Notes: generated by a model not told the origin, from the letters alone. A stretch of DNA of 64,000 bases from SURF-32 sp964648365 (GCA_964648365.1 CAZYLK010000003.1:1-64000); one strand, 5' to 3'. Shown: positions 26,741 through 36,467, counted from the stretch's first letter. Numbers and translations: made by a program.

Positions 26741-28297
26741 ATGTGCCATCATCGTCATCAGGGTCAATGGGTTTGGGCCCTCTGCGGGTTGGACGAGGAC
26801 GCCGGCCGTCGAACCGCGGTTCGTCACTCGCTGCCCGGGTTCACGCGCGTGCTCTACGGCCTGGTGCTGGTCGTCGCGGTAGCGGCGGCGCGGCCGGCGG
26901 CGGGGCAGGAGTGCCGGGCGGAGGAGACGGGGAAGTTCTTCGCGTCGGACGGGCAGGAAGGGGACAACTTCGGCGTCTCCGTCGATCTCGACGGCGACGT
27001 CGCCATCGTTGGGGCGCTGACCAGTGAAACGGGCCTCGCCAGCGGATCGGCGTACATTTATCGCTTCGACGGAAAGCGACAGCAGTGGCGAGAGGAGGCG
27101 AAATTGGTTCCACCGGGCCTTGTCGAGCGCGACCGGTTCGGGGTCTCGGTTTCCCTCCACCGGGGCGTCGCCCTAGTCGGAACGCAGCCCAGCACGCGAT
27201 TGGGGACGGTGTACGTCTATCGTTACGACGGGCACGGGTGGTTGCTGGAAGCGGAACTGACGGCGCCCGACGGCGAGTTCGGCGACCGGTTCGGTCAGTC
27301 CGTGTCGCTGTATGGCGACGTAGCAGTCGTCGGTGCGGAACTCGACAACAACGAAAACGGCCCAAATGCCGGCTCGGCTTACGTATTCCGCAGAGGGGAA
27401 AACGGCTGGCCGTTCGAGCAGAAGCTCCTCGCTTCTGACGGCGGCCGCAACGATACGATGGGACGTTCGGTATCCGTATATGACGGCCGGATCATTGTCG
27501 GCTCGCACGGCTACGACGTCAGCCGGGGTATAGCGTACCTGTATCGCTACGAGCAAGGAGCCTGGGTCGAGGAAGCTCAGGTACATGCTGCAGATGGTGA
27601 GAGTCACTGGGCGTTTGGATGGTCGGTCGCCCTTGGCGACTCCATCGCGGGGGTTGGTCAGCCAAACTCGCCAATTGAGTCGGTGTATGTTTTTCGCCGC
27701 GGCCCCGACGGCTGGGCGCAGGAGGCGAAGCTCGGTCCGGCACAGGCGACCGACACTTATGCGGACCAACTGACCATCCACAGCGACCTTCTGCTTGTTG
27801 GCGTGCCAGGCGACGATGAACGCGCGCGCAGGGCGGGTTCCGCGTTTCTGTATCGTTTCAATGGACTCCGGTGGGTCGAAGCACAGCGCTTGTTCGCATC
27901 CGACGGAATGGAGTTCGACAACTTGGGATTCTCTGTTGCGGTCAGCGGATCCGTTGCGCTGGTAACGGCGCGCGGTGCCGACATTAACGGCACCAGTCAG
28001 GGTGCAACCTACAGCTACGGGCTGACCCGTTGCAGGGAGTGCTCAGGGGATGAGAGTATCCGGCGGATGGGGTGCCGGTCGCACGAGGCTCGCAATACCT
28101 TGGTATTGAAGCTGGCCAAAGGTATCCCACAAGATACGGTCGCCGTCAGCACATCGTCGGGAGGCGACAGCAGTGATATCCTGAGCGAAACTGGAAAGGC
28201 GCGGATCAAGATCAAGCGGCTGCCCCCCGGGTCGCAAACTGCATTCGCGGAGTGGGGGTGCGGAGCTACGGCGCGGGCGAACTACACGTGCCCATGA
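26741..28297 (+). CDS. Secreted FG-GAP repeat protein
   Basis: 518 residues from the ATG at 26741, which has GGGAGG seven bases upstream; an ATG at 26726 would overlap that site. An N-terminal polar stretch precedes the hydrophobic core VLYGLVLVVAVAAARPAAG. At least seven FG-GAP-type units follow, each like ASDGxxxDxFGxSVxxxGDVAIVGA (DNFGVSVDLDGDVAIVGA, DRFGQSVSLYGDVAVVGA, DNLGFSVAVSGSVALVTARG), predicting an integrin-alpha-like beta-propeller that may bind calcium. The C-terminal ~100 residues (CRECSGDES ... LVLKLAKGIPQDTVAV ... ARIKIKRLPPG) resemble the Lys-rich end of 7215-8549. It is convergent with the beta-helix gene. Confidence 0.82.
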   Translation: MCHHRHQGQWVWALCGLDEDAGRRTAVRHSLPGFTRVLYGLVLVVAVAAARPAAGQECRAEETGKFFASDGQEGDNFGVSVDLDGDVAIVGALTSETGLASGSAYIYRFDGKRQQWREEAKLVPPGLVERDRFGVSVSLHRGVALVGTQPSTRLGTVYVYRYDGHGWLLEAELTAPDGEFGDRFGQSVSLYGDVAVVGAELDNNENGPNAGSAYVFRRGENGWPFEQKLLASDGGRNDTMGRSVSVYDGRIIVGSHGYDVSRGIAYLYRYEQGAWVEEAQVHAADGESHWAFGWSVALGDSIAGVGQPNSPIESVYVFRRGPDGWAQEAKLGPAQATDTYADQLTIHSDLLLVGVPGDDERARRAGSAFLYRFNGLRWVEAQRLFASDGMEFDNLGFSVAVSGSVALVTARGADINGTSQGATYSYGLTRCRECSGDESIRRMGCRSHEARNTLVLKLAKGIPQDTVAVSTSSGGDSSDILSETGKARIKIKRLPPGSQTAFAEWGCGATARANYTCP

Positions 28298-28322
28298 TTG
28301 CGTCCGCGGTCGCAAACCGGGA

Positions 28323-28353
28323 GGACGGACCGAGGCGGCGCCCCGGTCCGTCC
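28323..28353. terminator. Hairpin between convergent genes
   Basis: GGACGGACCG (28323-28332) pairs perfectly with CGGTCCGTCC (28344-28353). It lies between the convergent ends at 28297 and 28381. There is no U-tract on either side, so it may be a structural barrier rather than a classic intrinsic terminator. Confidence 0.5.
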
Positions 28354-28380
28354 CCCTATTCATGGTCTACGGCTCAGCGA

Positions 28381-30765
28381 CTACGGATCCACACACTCTT
28401 CATGTTCGTAGCAGCCGATGTCGATATCCTCGCCATTGTCAGCACACTCCTCGCCATCCAATTCTCCGTCAGTGAGGCGATCAGCTGCGGCGAGATCGGC
28501 GTTGCCCATCGCACCCAGGTTGTACCCATCCCCGCACGAAGGGTACTGGCACGCCTTGTCGATGCACAACGACGAGTCGGATAGCGTATAGTCGTCCATC
28601 GCCCGGTTGCTAAACTCGGGCGTGTCCGTATCATAGCAAATGACCGAGGCAGCGTCTCCGACACAGTCCGCTTGCGTCCCTTTGTCGCACTGGATGCAGG
28701 AATAAATCGGATCCGTCTGCGGGTCATCAAGGTCAATCGACGTATACCCATCAAAATGTATCTGCTCGCGGTCGACGTAGTCCCCATTGTCGGCGGAGTT
28801 GTAGTAGAGGATACAGCCGACGACTTTGGCGTCGGACGACTTGCCGTCGACGCCGTTGCCGTTGACGAAGACGCCGCCGCCCAGGTCGGCCGAGTGGTTG
28901 TCGGAGAACGTGCAGTTCGTGAGTTGCACGTCGCTGCGGTGCGGGTACGCCTCATAGTCCTCGTCACCGAAGATAAAGATCCCGCCGCCATTGCCGTCGG
29001 CGTCGTTGTCGAAGAACAGGCAATTGTAGATCACGGCATTGGTGTGCTCCAGTGCGACCGCGCCGCCACCGGTAGAGGCACAATCATAGGTATCGTCGAG
29101 CTGCATATTGCCCTCGAACGTGCAGTTGCCCAGCGTGAGCGACGGTGCACCGAGCGTACTGATGGAGCTGACCATCAGCGCGCCGCCGCCGTGGACGTTT
29201 TCTGAGGAGAACTGGTTGGACGTACATGCCTGGTCATACTTGACCGTATTGCCAGCGAAGTAACAGTCCGTAATCTCCACCGAATGATCGCCGGAGCCGG
29301 ACCAGTCGATCGCGCCCCCACGGCTCGACGAGGCATTGTCGTTGAATTCGCAGTCGCTCACAGTCGCACCAACCGGCTCATTGAAGTGAATTGCCCCACC
29401 ACGATAGCCATGATTGCCCGTGAAGGTACAGCCGGTGACGCTGCCCGCGAAGATGCCGTCATCGCTTCCCTCGTCGCCGCTCAGCGACACTGCTGCACGA
29501 GCCAGGCGCGCCCACGTCATGTTGCTCGAGACGCCTGCCACGTTTTCCTCGAACTTGCAGTTCGAGATGATGGGCGAGACGTCGTCATCGTCGTCCGCTG
29601 CGATGTGCATGGCCGCGCCACCATTCAAACCGCTACCGCCGCCGGAGTAGTTGGATCGGAAGATACAGTCGCTTATCGTTGGGCTCGCGTCAAGGCTGCA
29701 CAGTCCGCCGCCGTAACTGGGTGACGTCTGGGCGTAGCCGCCCTCCACGATCAGCCCGTCGAGCAGCACCGAGTCTTCCGATCCGCTCTGGACATGAATC
29801 AGGCCCTCGGTGTTGTCCTTGATCTTGCCAATCTCGACGTTCTTGTCCTCGTTGTCCCAACAGGTACTGGGTCCCGATTCCCAGTAGCCGGCGCACTCGC
29901 CGCCACTCGTCGGTGCGTCACCGTCGTCGTCATCCAGGTCTCCGCTGAGGATCGTCGGGTGGTATTCCATGTCACGTATCCACACAATGCCGATGCTGTT
30001 CCACCAACTGCCGTAGACCTTGGTGTTTTCGCAAACATCGAATCGGAGATTGCGGTTTCCCGGGTCCGCGACGTCCGGTCTGTACGTGCCTTCCGCGACA
30101 TTGATGACAATTTGTTCCACGCATTCGCGGGCGCAAGCTTCCGCCAGTGCATCCTGGAGGTCCGTATAAGCGTCGTTCCAACTCTTGCCTGAATCAGCGC
30201 CGGTAGCAGCCGCGTCAACGTAAATGTCGCCGACGACGGTTACCGTTACGGCAATACCGCTGCAGGGGGTCGTCGTGGTATTGTCGCATACATACCCGTC
30301 CGGAACCCCAAGAAAGAGATACTCCGCGCCGGCGGGAACCTCGACGTAAATGTCGTTGGCATAGCCGCAACTGTCGTCGCGCACGTTGAAGTCCTTGTCG
30401 TCGAACCACCCGTTCGGATCGGGGTAGGCGGGCACGTTCGAGCCGTCCGGGTATTTGGCTTGCAGGCGGTCGCCGCTGCCGGGGCACGCAGCATCGACAT
30501 CCGTGAACGCCGCGATCACGGCCTCAACGCAACAGCCTCCGGCGCAGCTCCATTCAACCGATCCCGTTGCGAGGATGTGAAGGATGTCGCCTTCGTTTAT
30601 CCCGGCACCGCTCAGGTCGATCCGCTGCTTGACGCCGCAGCCACCACAGTTGCGAAAGTAGTCTGCCTTGGGATTGTGCGGATAGGTATCCGCGAGAGCG
30701 ACCAACTACGTGAGCAGAAATGCGCACGCCAGCGCCCCAATGGTCGAACAACTTCGATGCTTCAT
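28381..30765 (-). pseudogene. Secreted right-handed beta-helix protein with amber codon in the signal peptide
   Basis: The ATG at 30765 (GGAAAGG ten bases upstream) opens a signal peptide, MKHRSCSTIGALACAFLLT, that is cut by an in-frame TAG at 30706-30708. The same frame continues as LVALADTYPHN, whose VALA-D junction is the expected cleavage site. The remaining ~774 residues include early Cys-rich segments (NCGGCGVKQ, SCAGGCCVEA), then GDIYVDAAATGADSGKSWND, LQDALAEAC and INVAEGTYRPDV, followed by many beta-helix turns (ISDCIFRSNYSGGGSGLNGG, VSDCEFNDNASSSRGGAI, LTNCTFSDNHSADLGGGVFV). This is the pectate-lyase-like/polymorphic membrane protein repeat fold. Restart at the TTG after the stop would leave no export signal. 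Confidence 0.8.
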
Positions 30766-30774
30766 CTTAGCCAT

Positions 30775-31344
30775 CCTTTCCGGGGATGCCGGAACCGACG
30801 GATGGCACAACACGAGCATCGTCGGTTCAGGATTTGTCCATTCGTCGGCCGCGGCGAGCGTGCGCATTGCCTGCGCGACGCGCCGTCGGCTTTCCTGTTG
30901 ATGAAGTGGCGACTGTGCAACGCCACGGCCGGTCCGCAGCAAGTGCCAGCACCGGCTACACTTGAATTTATGCACAATCCGGGCTAGAATTGGCGGAAAG
31001 CAATCGCGGGGACTGACCTCAAGTCAGTTCCTGATCAGGACGCCCGCGAAATCGCCTACTCTTGCAGGGACAGACGATTCGTGAGGCGTCTCTTTCTTTG
31101 TGCTTCGCGACTCCAACTCGGAGGTAGGACGATAGTGGATTCTGAGGCTGGTGGCGACCTAGCCCTTGCCCGAAACTGCCATTTGGCAGCGTGAGTCTGC
31201 TCTGCCCGGGAAGCAGTCATCCTTTTCCAACCCTCCCGTCGATCTGCCTGGACCGTGGACTTACGACATTATACCGGGGCCCGAATAGGAGGGCAATCGG
31301 GTTGGGGCTGATTTTGGCAGCTTTTGGCGGTGTCCTAGCGCAAC
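30775..31344. other. Intergenic region without a recognised gene
   Basis: No protein-like frame was found. GGGGACTGACCTCAAGTCAG followed by TTCC at 31009-31032 is an imperfect inverted repeat. The bases before the beta-helix start hold no clear -35/-10 pair. Confidence 0.5.
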
Positions 31345-31372
31345 ATAAACAAACCGGCCCAGTCTCGGCCGG
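31345..31372 (-). terminator. Intrinsic terminator after the cysC fragment
   Basis: On the minus strand CCGGCC, loop GAGACTG, GGCCGG, then TTTGTTTA. The stem occupies 31354-31359 and 31367-31372. It lies about 50 bases past the stop of the APS-kinase fragment, as expected for that gene's original terminator. Confidence 0.65.
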
Positions 31373-31424
31373 TGGGCCACCCCAAGGCTATAATCCGCGG
31401 GGGGCTTGTGCGTCAAACCACGTC

Positions 31425-31597
31425 CTACGCTCCCAGCGCCGCAATCTTCCCGTGCTTGACCAGCAGATCGACCAGGATGATCGCTGCTTCCTGCGGCGAG
31501 TGCTTGCTGGTGTCGACGGCGACTTTGGGGTTTTCGGGGGCCTCGTACGGGTCGTCGATGCCGGTGAAACCCTGCGTTTCGCGGGCGCTGCGTATGC
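31425..31597 (-). pseudogene. cysC: Orphan C-terminal fragment of adenylylsulfate kinase
   Basis: On the minus strand a frame ending in TAG at 31425-31427 reads ...SARETQGFTGIDDPYEAP, ENPKVAVDTSKHSPQEAA, IILVDLLVKHGKIAALGA. The GFTGxDDPYEAPENP block and following DTSxxSxxE are the C-terminal signature of APS kinase (CysC or the kinase domain of CysN/C), which phosphorylates adenosine 5'-phosphosulfate to PAPS. Nothing of the Walker A or catalytic core is present: upstream of about 31597 the sequence becomes the metalloprotease terminator. It is too short to be active and looks like a rearrangement remnant, with its own terminator retained. Confidence 0.75.
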
Positions 31598-31599
31598 GC

Positions 31600-31636
31600 A
31601 AAAACGCACCCGGCAGCGCTTCCGCCGCCGGGTGCG
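31600..31636 (-). terminator. Intrinsic terminator of the metalloprotease gene
   Basis: On the minus strand CGCACCCGGC, a 12-base loop, GCCGGGTGCG, then TTTTT. The stem is a perfect 10 bp at 31605-31614 and 31627-31636, about 70 bases after the metalloprotease stop. Confidence 0.75.
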
Positions 31637-31705
31637 CAACGATGTCAGAGCGTCGGTGCGACGGACGGACACGCGATGCGCGACCGCCCGCCGATCACGC
31701 ACGCG

Positions 31706-34700
31706 CTATTTACCTGTCGGGTGCATGAACGCGCTTCCGCTGCCGTACGGCGAATACTCGTTCAATTCGGGCTCCAGCATCCGGTCGATGCGGGACTTGC
31801 ACGCCACCAGGTGGGCCTGGGAGGCGAAGTCGGCCTTGCCGGACTCGATCGCCTTGCCCAGGTCGTCGCCGAGCGACTTGAGCGAGTAGCGCACCATCGC
31901 GTGCAGGTCGGGCGAGATGACCGTACCGGGCTGCATGCGAACCAGCGGTTCCACCAGGCCCAGGTACTCCCGCTGCAGCGAGCGGCGGATGGGCGAAACG
32001 TACGGATTCTTGTCCGTCCACGAGCCGCGGGCCAGTTGCTTGCCGGCGGTGGTTTCACCCCACACGCTCTTGGCCAGCCGCTGGATGTACTCCGAGGCGG
32101 TGAAGGTGTCCGAACCGTTCGTCTTCATCTCGTTGTCGTGGATGCGACGGAGCGTGTACGGCATCAGCCGGTCGAACAGGTTGTACCACTGCAGCGTGCC
32201 GATCATGTCATGGACCGGATAGTCCATGGTGATATCGATCGTGGCGCCGTTGTGGTACCAGCGCGGCACGGCCATGTGATTGAGCAGCTCCGGCGAGAAG
32301 GTGTAGAAGTTGTCCGTGCAGACGTGCTCCTCGATGAACTGCAGGGCCTCCCGCTGCCGCTCGGCCGACACGAGCGTAAACGGCGTCGACTCGCCCTTGT
32401 CGCCCTTGTGGTTGCGGTTGTAGAACTGGCCGCCGATGTACAGGCCGACGAAGTCGAGCACGCGGGCCCGCTCGAAGAGCAGGCTGTTGAACGCGCCGCG
32501 CAGGTGATACCAGCTTTCCTGGTCCTTCACCGCCCAGTCGCGGATATTCTCCATCCGCTTGTTAATCAGCGTCATGCGGGTGCGGGCCCAGTCGAGCGGA
32601 TCCTTTCCGGCATCAAAGCGGATGACCGTCGGGTCCGGTCCCAGGCCGGTCGCGTCTTCGTCAGTCGCATACGCGAGTTCCGGCTCGTTGCAGCGGCTGG
32701 CAATGGCGTTGAGCATGCCTTCTTCGCCGCTCGGCGCGCTGGCGAAGGAGGGCGCGCTGGACTTGCCGCCGCCCGCTCCGGCCGCCTGCATCATGGCCGA
32801 CACGTCGCCGGATTCCATCATCTTGCGGATTTCGGGCGGGAGCTTCTCGAGCAGATCAGCCGGAATGTCGCCCCCGGCCACGGTCACGCTCGACTTGCTC
32901 TCCGCCACGTTTTCGGCCTTGGCCGGCTTGGCGGGCGCATCGGACTTGCTGTCGGCGACGTCGCCGTCGCCGTCGTCTGGCGCCTCATAGGAGCCGACGG
33001 GACGGTAGCCGTACTCGATCGCCCAGTAGTCGTAGGGACCGATTGTCGGCGTGATGAAGTTGTCCTGCTTCGCGTCCAGATCGGCGAAGAACATGGGCGG
33101 GTTGTAGTCCATGACCGAGCCGAGCGTCGCCTCGCCCTTGCGCGCCTTTTCGCGCATCTGCTCCAGCGTGTAGATCGAGCTGGCCTTGAAGTTGTGCCGC
33201 AGGCCGAGCGTGTGGCCGACCTCGTGCATTACGACTTCCTTGATGATTTCGTAGAGGAAGTCGTCGATGACCTCGGGCGGCGCCTCCGCCAGGACCGCGC
33301 CCGCGAAAGCCATCTGGTGCTTCATGCCCTCGATGTAGTCGCAGACGTGGTGACCGCGGCCCTGCAACCGCTCCCGCGCGGCCGCGATGACCTCTTTCGA
33401 GACGGTGTCGCCGACGTCGACCATCTCCCAGTCGCGGGTCGGTCGCTGCCACTGCGGATGCCGCTCCAGGAACGCCGCCACGCCGGGATCAGCCATCTTT
33501 GCGGAGAGGGCGGTCTCCTGCACCATCCGCTGCGCCTGCATCTCAAAGAAGCGCACCATCGAATCGTCGAAGATGATGTCCGCGTCGTAGATCTGCCCGG
33601 TGAACGGGTTGGCCCGGTGCGGACCCATCGCGAAGCCGGCGCCGGTGACGATCCAGCGGAAGAAGCTGTACCGCATGTCCTCGGGATCGAGATCCTTCCA
33701 CTCGTTGTCGTCGGTCTGCTGCCGCACTTCGACGGCGTTGAGGAAGCCGCACTTCTCGTACGCCTTGTTCCACTCCAGGATGCCGTCCCGCACGGCGCGG
33801 CGATAACGGACGGGCACGGTCTTCTCGATGTAGAACACGATCGGCTGCTTCGGCTCGCACATGTCGAGGCTGGGGTCGCGCTTCTCAAGCTGCCAGCGGT
33901 CGATATAGCGGTTGAACAGGTCTCGTGAGCCGGTCGGCCGCGCCCAGTCCTGGTTGGCCGTCAGGAAGTAGCCGACGCGGTCATCGGCGACGCGCGGCTG
34001 GTAACCGGTTTCGGGCAGTGCCCAGAAGCTGTAGTGAACGCCCAGCTTGCTGTAGGAGCCCGGCGGCGAAAACTGGTTGATCGCCAGGTCCACGCCGATC
34101 TCGACGTTGCCCGGGAAGGCCTTCTTCTTCGTCCACGTGCTCAGGCTGGAGTTGATCCCGCCGCCGCCGAATCCGCCGCCCATGCCGAGAAAGCCGCCCG
34201 TCATCCAGCCGACGTCGGCGAAGCTGCTCTTGAGCAATCCGCCGAAGTCGATCACCGGATCGCCCGACGGCGACTTGGTGACCAGCGGCACGGCCACGAG
34301 GATCGTGTCCGGGTAGGTCCGGCTGACCACGTCGGCCACTTCCTTGGACTGGTTGATGACGTAGTCCGTGTTGGGGCGGATCAGCAGCAGTTGCTTGCCG
34401 CGCAGCTCCCACTGCACCACGTTTTCATTGAGCGGGAAGCCGGTGAAAAAGCCGCCGCCGGAGACGCTGGTGGACAGCATGAACTTCTGGCCCAGCAGGC
34501 TGGCCGGGATCTGGCACAGCAGCTTCTCCGGATCCTGCTCCCGCTTCGCCGGCCCGTAGGACCAGAGCGTGAACATCCCCTTGCTGGACACCATGTCCTT
34601 GGTGACGTCCTCGAACTTGGGCAGCCCGTCTCCATCGTCCTCGCCGCCCGGCGCGCCCGCGATCGTCATCTGCGACATGATGGCGCTCAGATCGAGCGAC

Positions 34701-34783
34701 TGTTCCTGTTGTGGCGGATCGGCCCAGGCGGTGGCTGCCATCAGCAGCACCGCCAGCATCCCCGCTGTCGTGCGCATTGCCAT
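31706..34783 (-). CDS. Large secreted zinc-dependent metalloprotease (DUF5117/DUF4953-type)
   Basis: 1025 residues from the ATG at 34783, with GGGAG seven bases upstream. The signal is RTTAGMLAVLLMAATAWA. The N-terminal ~200 residues (FTLWSYGPAKREQDPEKLLC ... FPLNENVVQWELRGKQLLLI) fit the domain that precedes the protease in this family, with a Gly-rich loop near residue 200. VFYIEKTVPVRYRRAVRDGI and WNKAYEKCGF lead to the catalytic HEVGHTLGLRH (about residues 520-530), a metzincin-like HExxHxxGxxH, then LGSVMDYNPPMF with the Met-turn. A charged, low-complexity linker follows (~610-680), then a helical C-terminus. It probably degrades proteins or peptides outside the cytoplasm. No inhibitor or partner is adjacent. 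Confidence 0.9.
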   Translation of the reverse strand: MAMRTTAGMLAVLLMAATAWADPPQQEQSLDLSAIMSQMTIAGAPGGEDDGDGLPKFEDVTKDMVSSKGMFTLWSYGPAKREQDPEKLLCQIPASLLGQKFMLSTSVSGGGFFTGFPLNENVVQWELRGKQLLLIRPNTDYVINQSKEVADVVSRTYPDTILVAVPLVTKSPSGDPVIDFGGLLKSSFADVGWMTGGFLGMGGGFGGGGINSSLSTWTKKKAFPGNVEIGVDLAINQFSPPGSYSKLGVHYSFWALPETGYQPRVADDRVGYFLTANQDWARPTGSRDLFNRYIDRWQLEKRDPSLDMCEPKQPIVFYIEKTVPVRYRRAVRDGILEWNKAYEKCGFLNAVEVRQQTDDNEWKDLDPEDMRYSFFRWIVTGAGFAMGPHRANPFTGQIYDADIIFDDSMVRFFEMQAQRMVQETALSAKMADPGVAAFLERHPQWQRPTRDWEMVDVGDTVSKEVIAAARERLQGRGHHVCDYIEGMKHQMAFAGAVLAEAPPEVIDDFLYEIIKEVVMHEVGHTLGLRHNFKASSIYTLEQMREKARKGEATLGSVMDYNPPMFFADLDAKQDNFITPTIGPYDYWAIEYGYRPVGSYEAPDDGDGDVADSKSDAPAKPAKAENVAESKSSVTVAGGDIPADLLEKLPPEIRKMMESGDVSAMMQAAGAGGGKSSAPSFASAPSGEEGMLNAIASRCNEPELAYATDEDATGLGPDPTVIRFDAGKDPLDWARTRMTLINKRMENIRDWAVKDQESWYHLRGAFNSLLFERARVLDFVGLYIGGQFYNRNHKGDKGESTPFTLVSAERQREALQFIEEHVCTDNFYTFSPELLNHMAVPRWYHNGATIDITMDYPVHDMIGTLQWYNLFDRLMPYTLRRIHDNEMKTNGSDTFTASEYIQRLAKSVWGETTAGKQLARGSWTDKNPYVSPIRRSLQREYLGLVEPLVRMQPGTVISPDLHAMVRYSLKSLGDDLGKAIESGKADFASQAHLVACKSRIDRMLEPELNEYSPYGSGSAFMHPTGK

Positions 34784-35160
34784 GCTGTTTCTCCCGAAAA
34801 GCGATCGTGCGGCCCGGGCATCCACAGCCCGGGCCTGGTTGTCATCAGGACGGTACGTCAGAGTGCGGCAGGAACGTTCGTCGCCGCCGCGGGCCCTGTC
34901 AGCCCGCGCGGTGAACTGGAGTGATGTGCCGGTGAGTCGTCCCAAGGCACCGCGTCTGCATCGTAAGGCTGGTCGAATCGCGCTCGCCCCGCCCGCGGCA
35001 GGGAACGACGGCGGTTCGCCTGCGATTATGACGGTTCTCGCCCCCCTGGGCCACCCGCGCATTCTGCAAGAACCTGTACAGAATCGCGCAGGCTTGTCGC
35101 GGCGCACGGCGCCCACGGGAACGCCGTCATCGGCACAGGCCGCCGCCGTCGCAACCCGCG
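34784..35160. other. Intergenic region upstream of the metalloprotease gene
   Basis: The only clear structure is the inverted repeat GGCCCGGGC / GCCCGGGCC at 34811-34835 with a seven-base loop. It lies in the 5' region of the metalloprotease gene and has no U-tract. No gene was identified. Confidence 0.45.
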
Positions 35161-35200
35161 CAAAAAAAAGGGACACGCGCGCCGCGGGGCGCGCGTGTCC
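35161..35200 (-). terminator. Intrinsic terminator of secreted paralogue 2
   Basis: On the minus strand GGACACGCGCGCC, loop CCGC, GGCGCGCGTGTCC, then C and eight T. The 13-bp stem is perfect (35171-35183 with 35188-35200). It lies about 50 bases after the stop at 35246. Confidence 0.9.
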
Positions 35201-35245
35201 GGAGATTGGGCTGCCGGAACAGGTCCGGCAGAGCGTTCGCAGCAA

Positions 35246-36106
35246 TCAGCCGCAGACGCCCGACTTCTTGACGCCGACGATCTTCTTGCAGAAGCCAACG
35301 CCGCCGTCCGGGCAAGCCAGGTTCTTCACCTTGAACTTCTTGCCGCACGGGTTGTTGTCGTCACAGGAATCGCCGGTGTCGAACAGATCATCCTTGGCCG
35401 GGCAGGCGTTGCAGCCCTGCTTGCCCTTGGAGTTCTTCTTAACGGTGTAGGAGCAGGTGTCGCTGCTGGCGGCCACCAGGGAGATGTCGTCGAAGTACTC
35501 GGTCGGGCCGGCGGAGTAGAGGTCGATGTTCACGAACTCGATCGCGCCGCCGCGGACGGCGTACACGCCTTCCGATATCAGCACGTTGTCATAGTACGAG
35601 TACATGTAGTTGGCATCGAGGTCGATCTCGAAGCGCAGCTCGACCCACTCGCCGATCTTCGTGTTGACGGCGTTCGACTCGGCGCGGAAGTCGTCGAGCA
35701 CGGCCCCGCCGTTCGGCTGGAAGCTCATCTCGATCGACCACTGCGCGGTGCCGTTCTGGCCGTTGTACTCGTTGTTGCCGATGAAATACGTCACCGTCGT
35801 GTTGGTTTCGGCAAGCAGGTGCCAGGCGGTCAGCGTCCACTGGCCGGACGTGGCGCCCAGGTCCGGCTGAACCAGGTCGCTGCTGCCCGTGATCTCGACC
35901 GAGTTGCTGCCGCCGTGCGCCTGACTGTCGACGCAGAACGCGCCAGCGTTCGGATCCTCGTACCAGCCGGCCCAGCCGCCCTGGCCGATCATCTGGCTGC
36001 CGGGCGCGTACGACTCAAAGTCGTCGGACCAGTCAGCGGCGGCGACGCCGGCCATAGCGCAGAGGGCCAGCGCCGCACACCCAACCACCATTACTTTCTT
36101 GACCAT
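35246..36106 (-). CDS. Secreted jelly-roll-like protein with Cys-rich tail (tandem paralogue 2)
   Basis: 286 residues from the ATG at 36106, which has the strong site AAGGAGGT seven bases upstream. The signal is VMVVGCAALALCAMAGVAAA. The mature protein begins DWSDDFESYAPGSQMIGQGG and has a concanavalin/LamG-like strand pattern (WSIEMSFQPNGGAVLDD, EWVELRFEIDLDANYMYSYY, PTEYFDDISLVA). The last ~65 residues are basic and hold ten cysteines (SDTCSYTVKKNSKGKQGCNA ... KKFKVKNLACPDGGVGFCKK). It is nearly identical in plan to 36548-37408. Each copy has its own leader and terminator, so the two are separate transcription units and the protein may be abundant. Confidence 0.85.
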   Translation of the reverse strand: MVKKVMVVGCAALALCAMAGVAAADWSDDFESYAPGSQMIGQGGWAGWYEDPNAGAFCVDSQAHGGSNSVEITGSSDLVQPDLGATSGQWTLTAWHLLAETNTTVTYFIGNNEYNGQNGTAQWSIEMSFQPNGGAVLDDFRAESNAVNTKIGEWVELRFEIDLDANYMYSYYDNVLISEGVYAVRGGAIEFVNIDLYSAGPTEYFDDISLVAASSDTCSYTVKKNSKGKQGCNACPAKDDLFDTGDSCDDNNPCGKKFKVKNLACPDGGVGFCKKIVGVKKSGVCG

Positions 36107-36188
36107 AAGAAAACCTCCTTCGGCGCGCATTGCACGCGCGAGAACAACCCCCACGTCAGGACATGCCTTCAGCGTGGCGGCCTAGACG

Positions 36189-36223
36189 AAAAAAACGACC
36201 CTGCCCGGATAAGACATCCGGGC
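36189..36223 (-). promoter_or_regulatory. Leader hairpin with U-tract ahead of paralogue 2
   Basis: On the minus strand GCCCGGAT, loop GTCTT, ATCCGGGC (36203-36210 with 36216-36223), then seven bases and a run of seven T (36189-36195). It lies about 85-115 bases before the ATG, between the promoter and the ribosome-binding site. A weaker equivalent occurs ahead of paralogue 1, so it may act as an attenuator. Confidence 0.55.
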
Positions 36224-36331
36224 GACGCAAACGAACTGACTGGCGAAGACGCGACCTGATCACGCCGGCTGGGCAGGCCCGCTTGCCGGATGCCGGGTAC
36301 TTCACGCTCCCCCAAACTGACGACCACCTTA

Positions 36332-36360
36332 ACCCTACCCAAATTGTCAGGGAATGTCAA
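36332..36360 (-). promoter_or_regulatory. Sigma-70-type promoter of paralogue 2
   Basis: On the minus strand TTGACA (36355-36360), a 17-base spacer, TAGGGT (36332-36337). The equivalent position of paralogue 1 has CAGGCA, 17 bases, TAGTGT. The transcript would have a leader of roughly 220 bases. Confidence 0.6.
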
Positions 36361-36467
36361 GCGGGCAGGCGCTTTCGGCTGAGAATCCTGATTTTCGCCC
36401 GGTGGCCTCTTTGGATTGAGAATCGCGTCTCGAATTCGGGAAGAGAGGTCGGCCGGCGCCACGGCAC

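Noticed and set aside
34811..34835. Terminator at GGCCCGGGC/GCCCGGGCC
   Set aside because: No U-tract and it lies upstream, not downstream, of the nearest gene.
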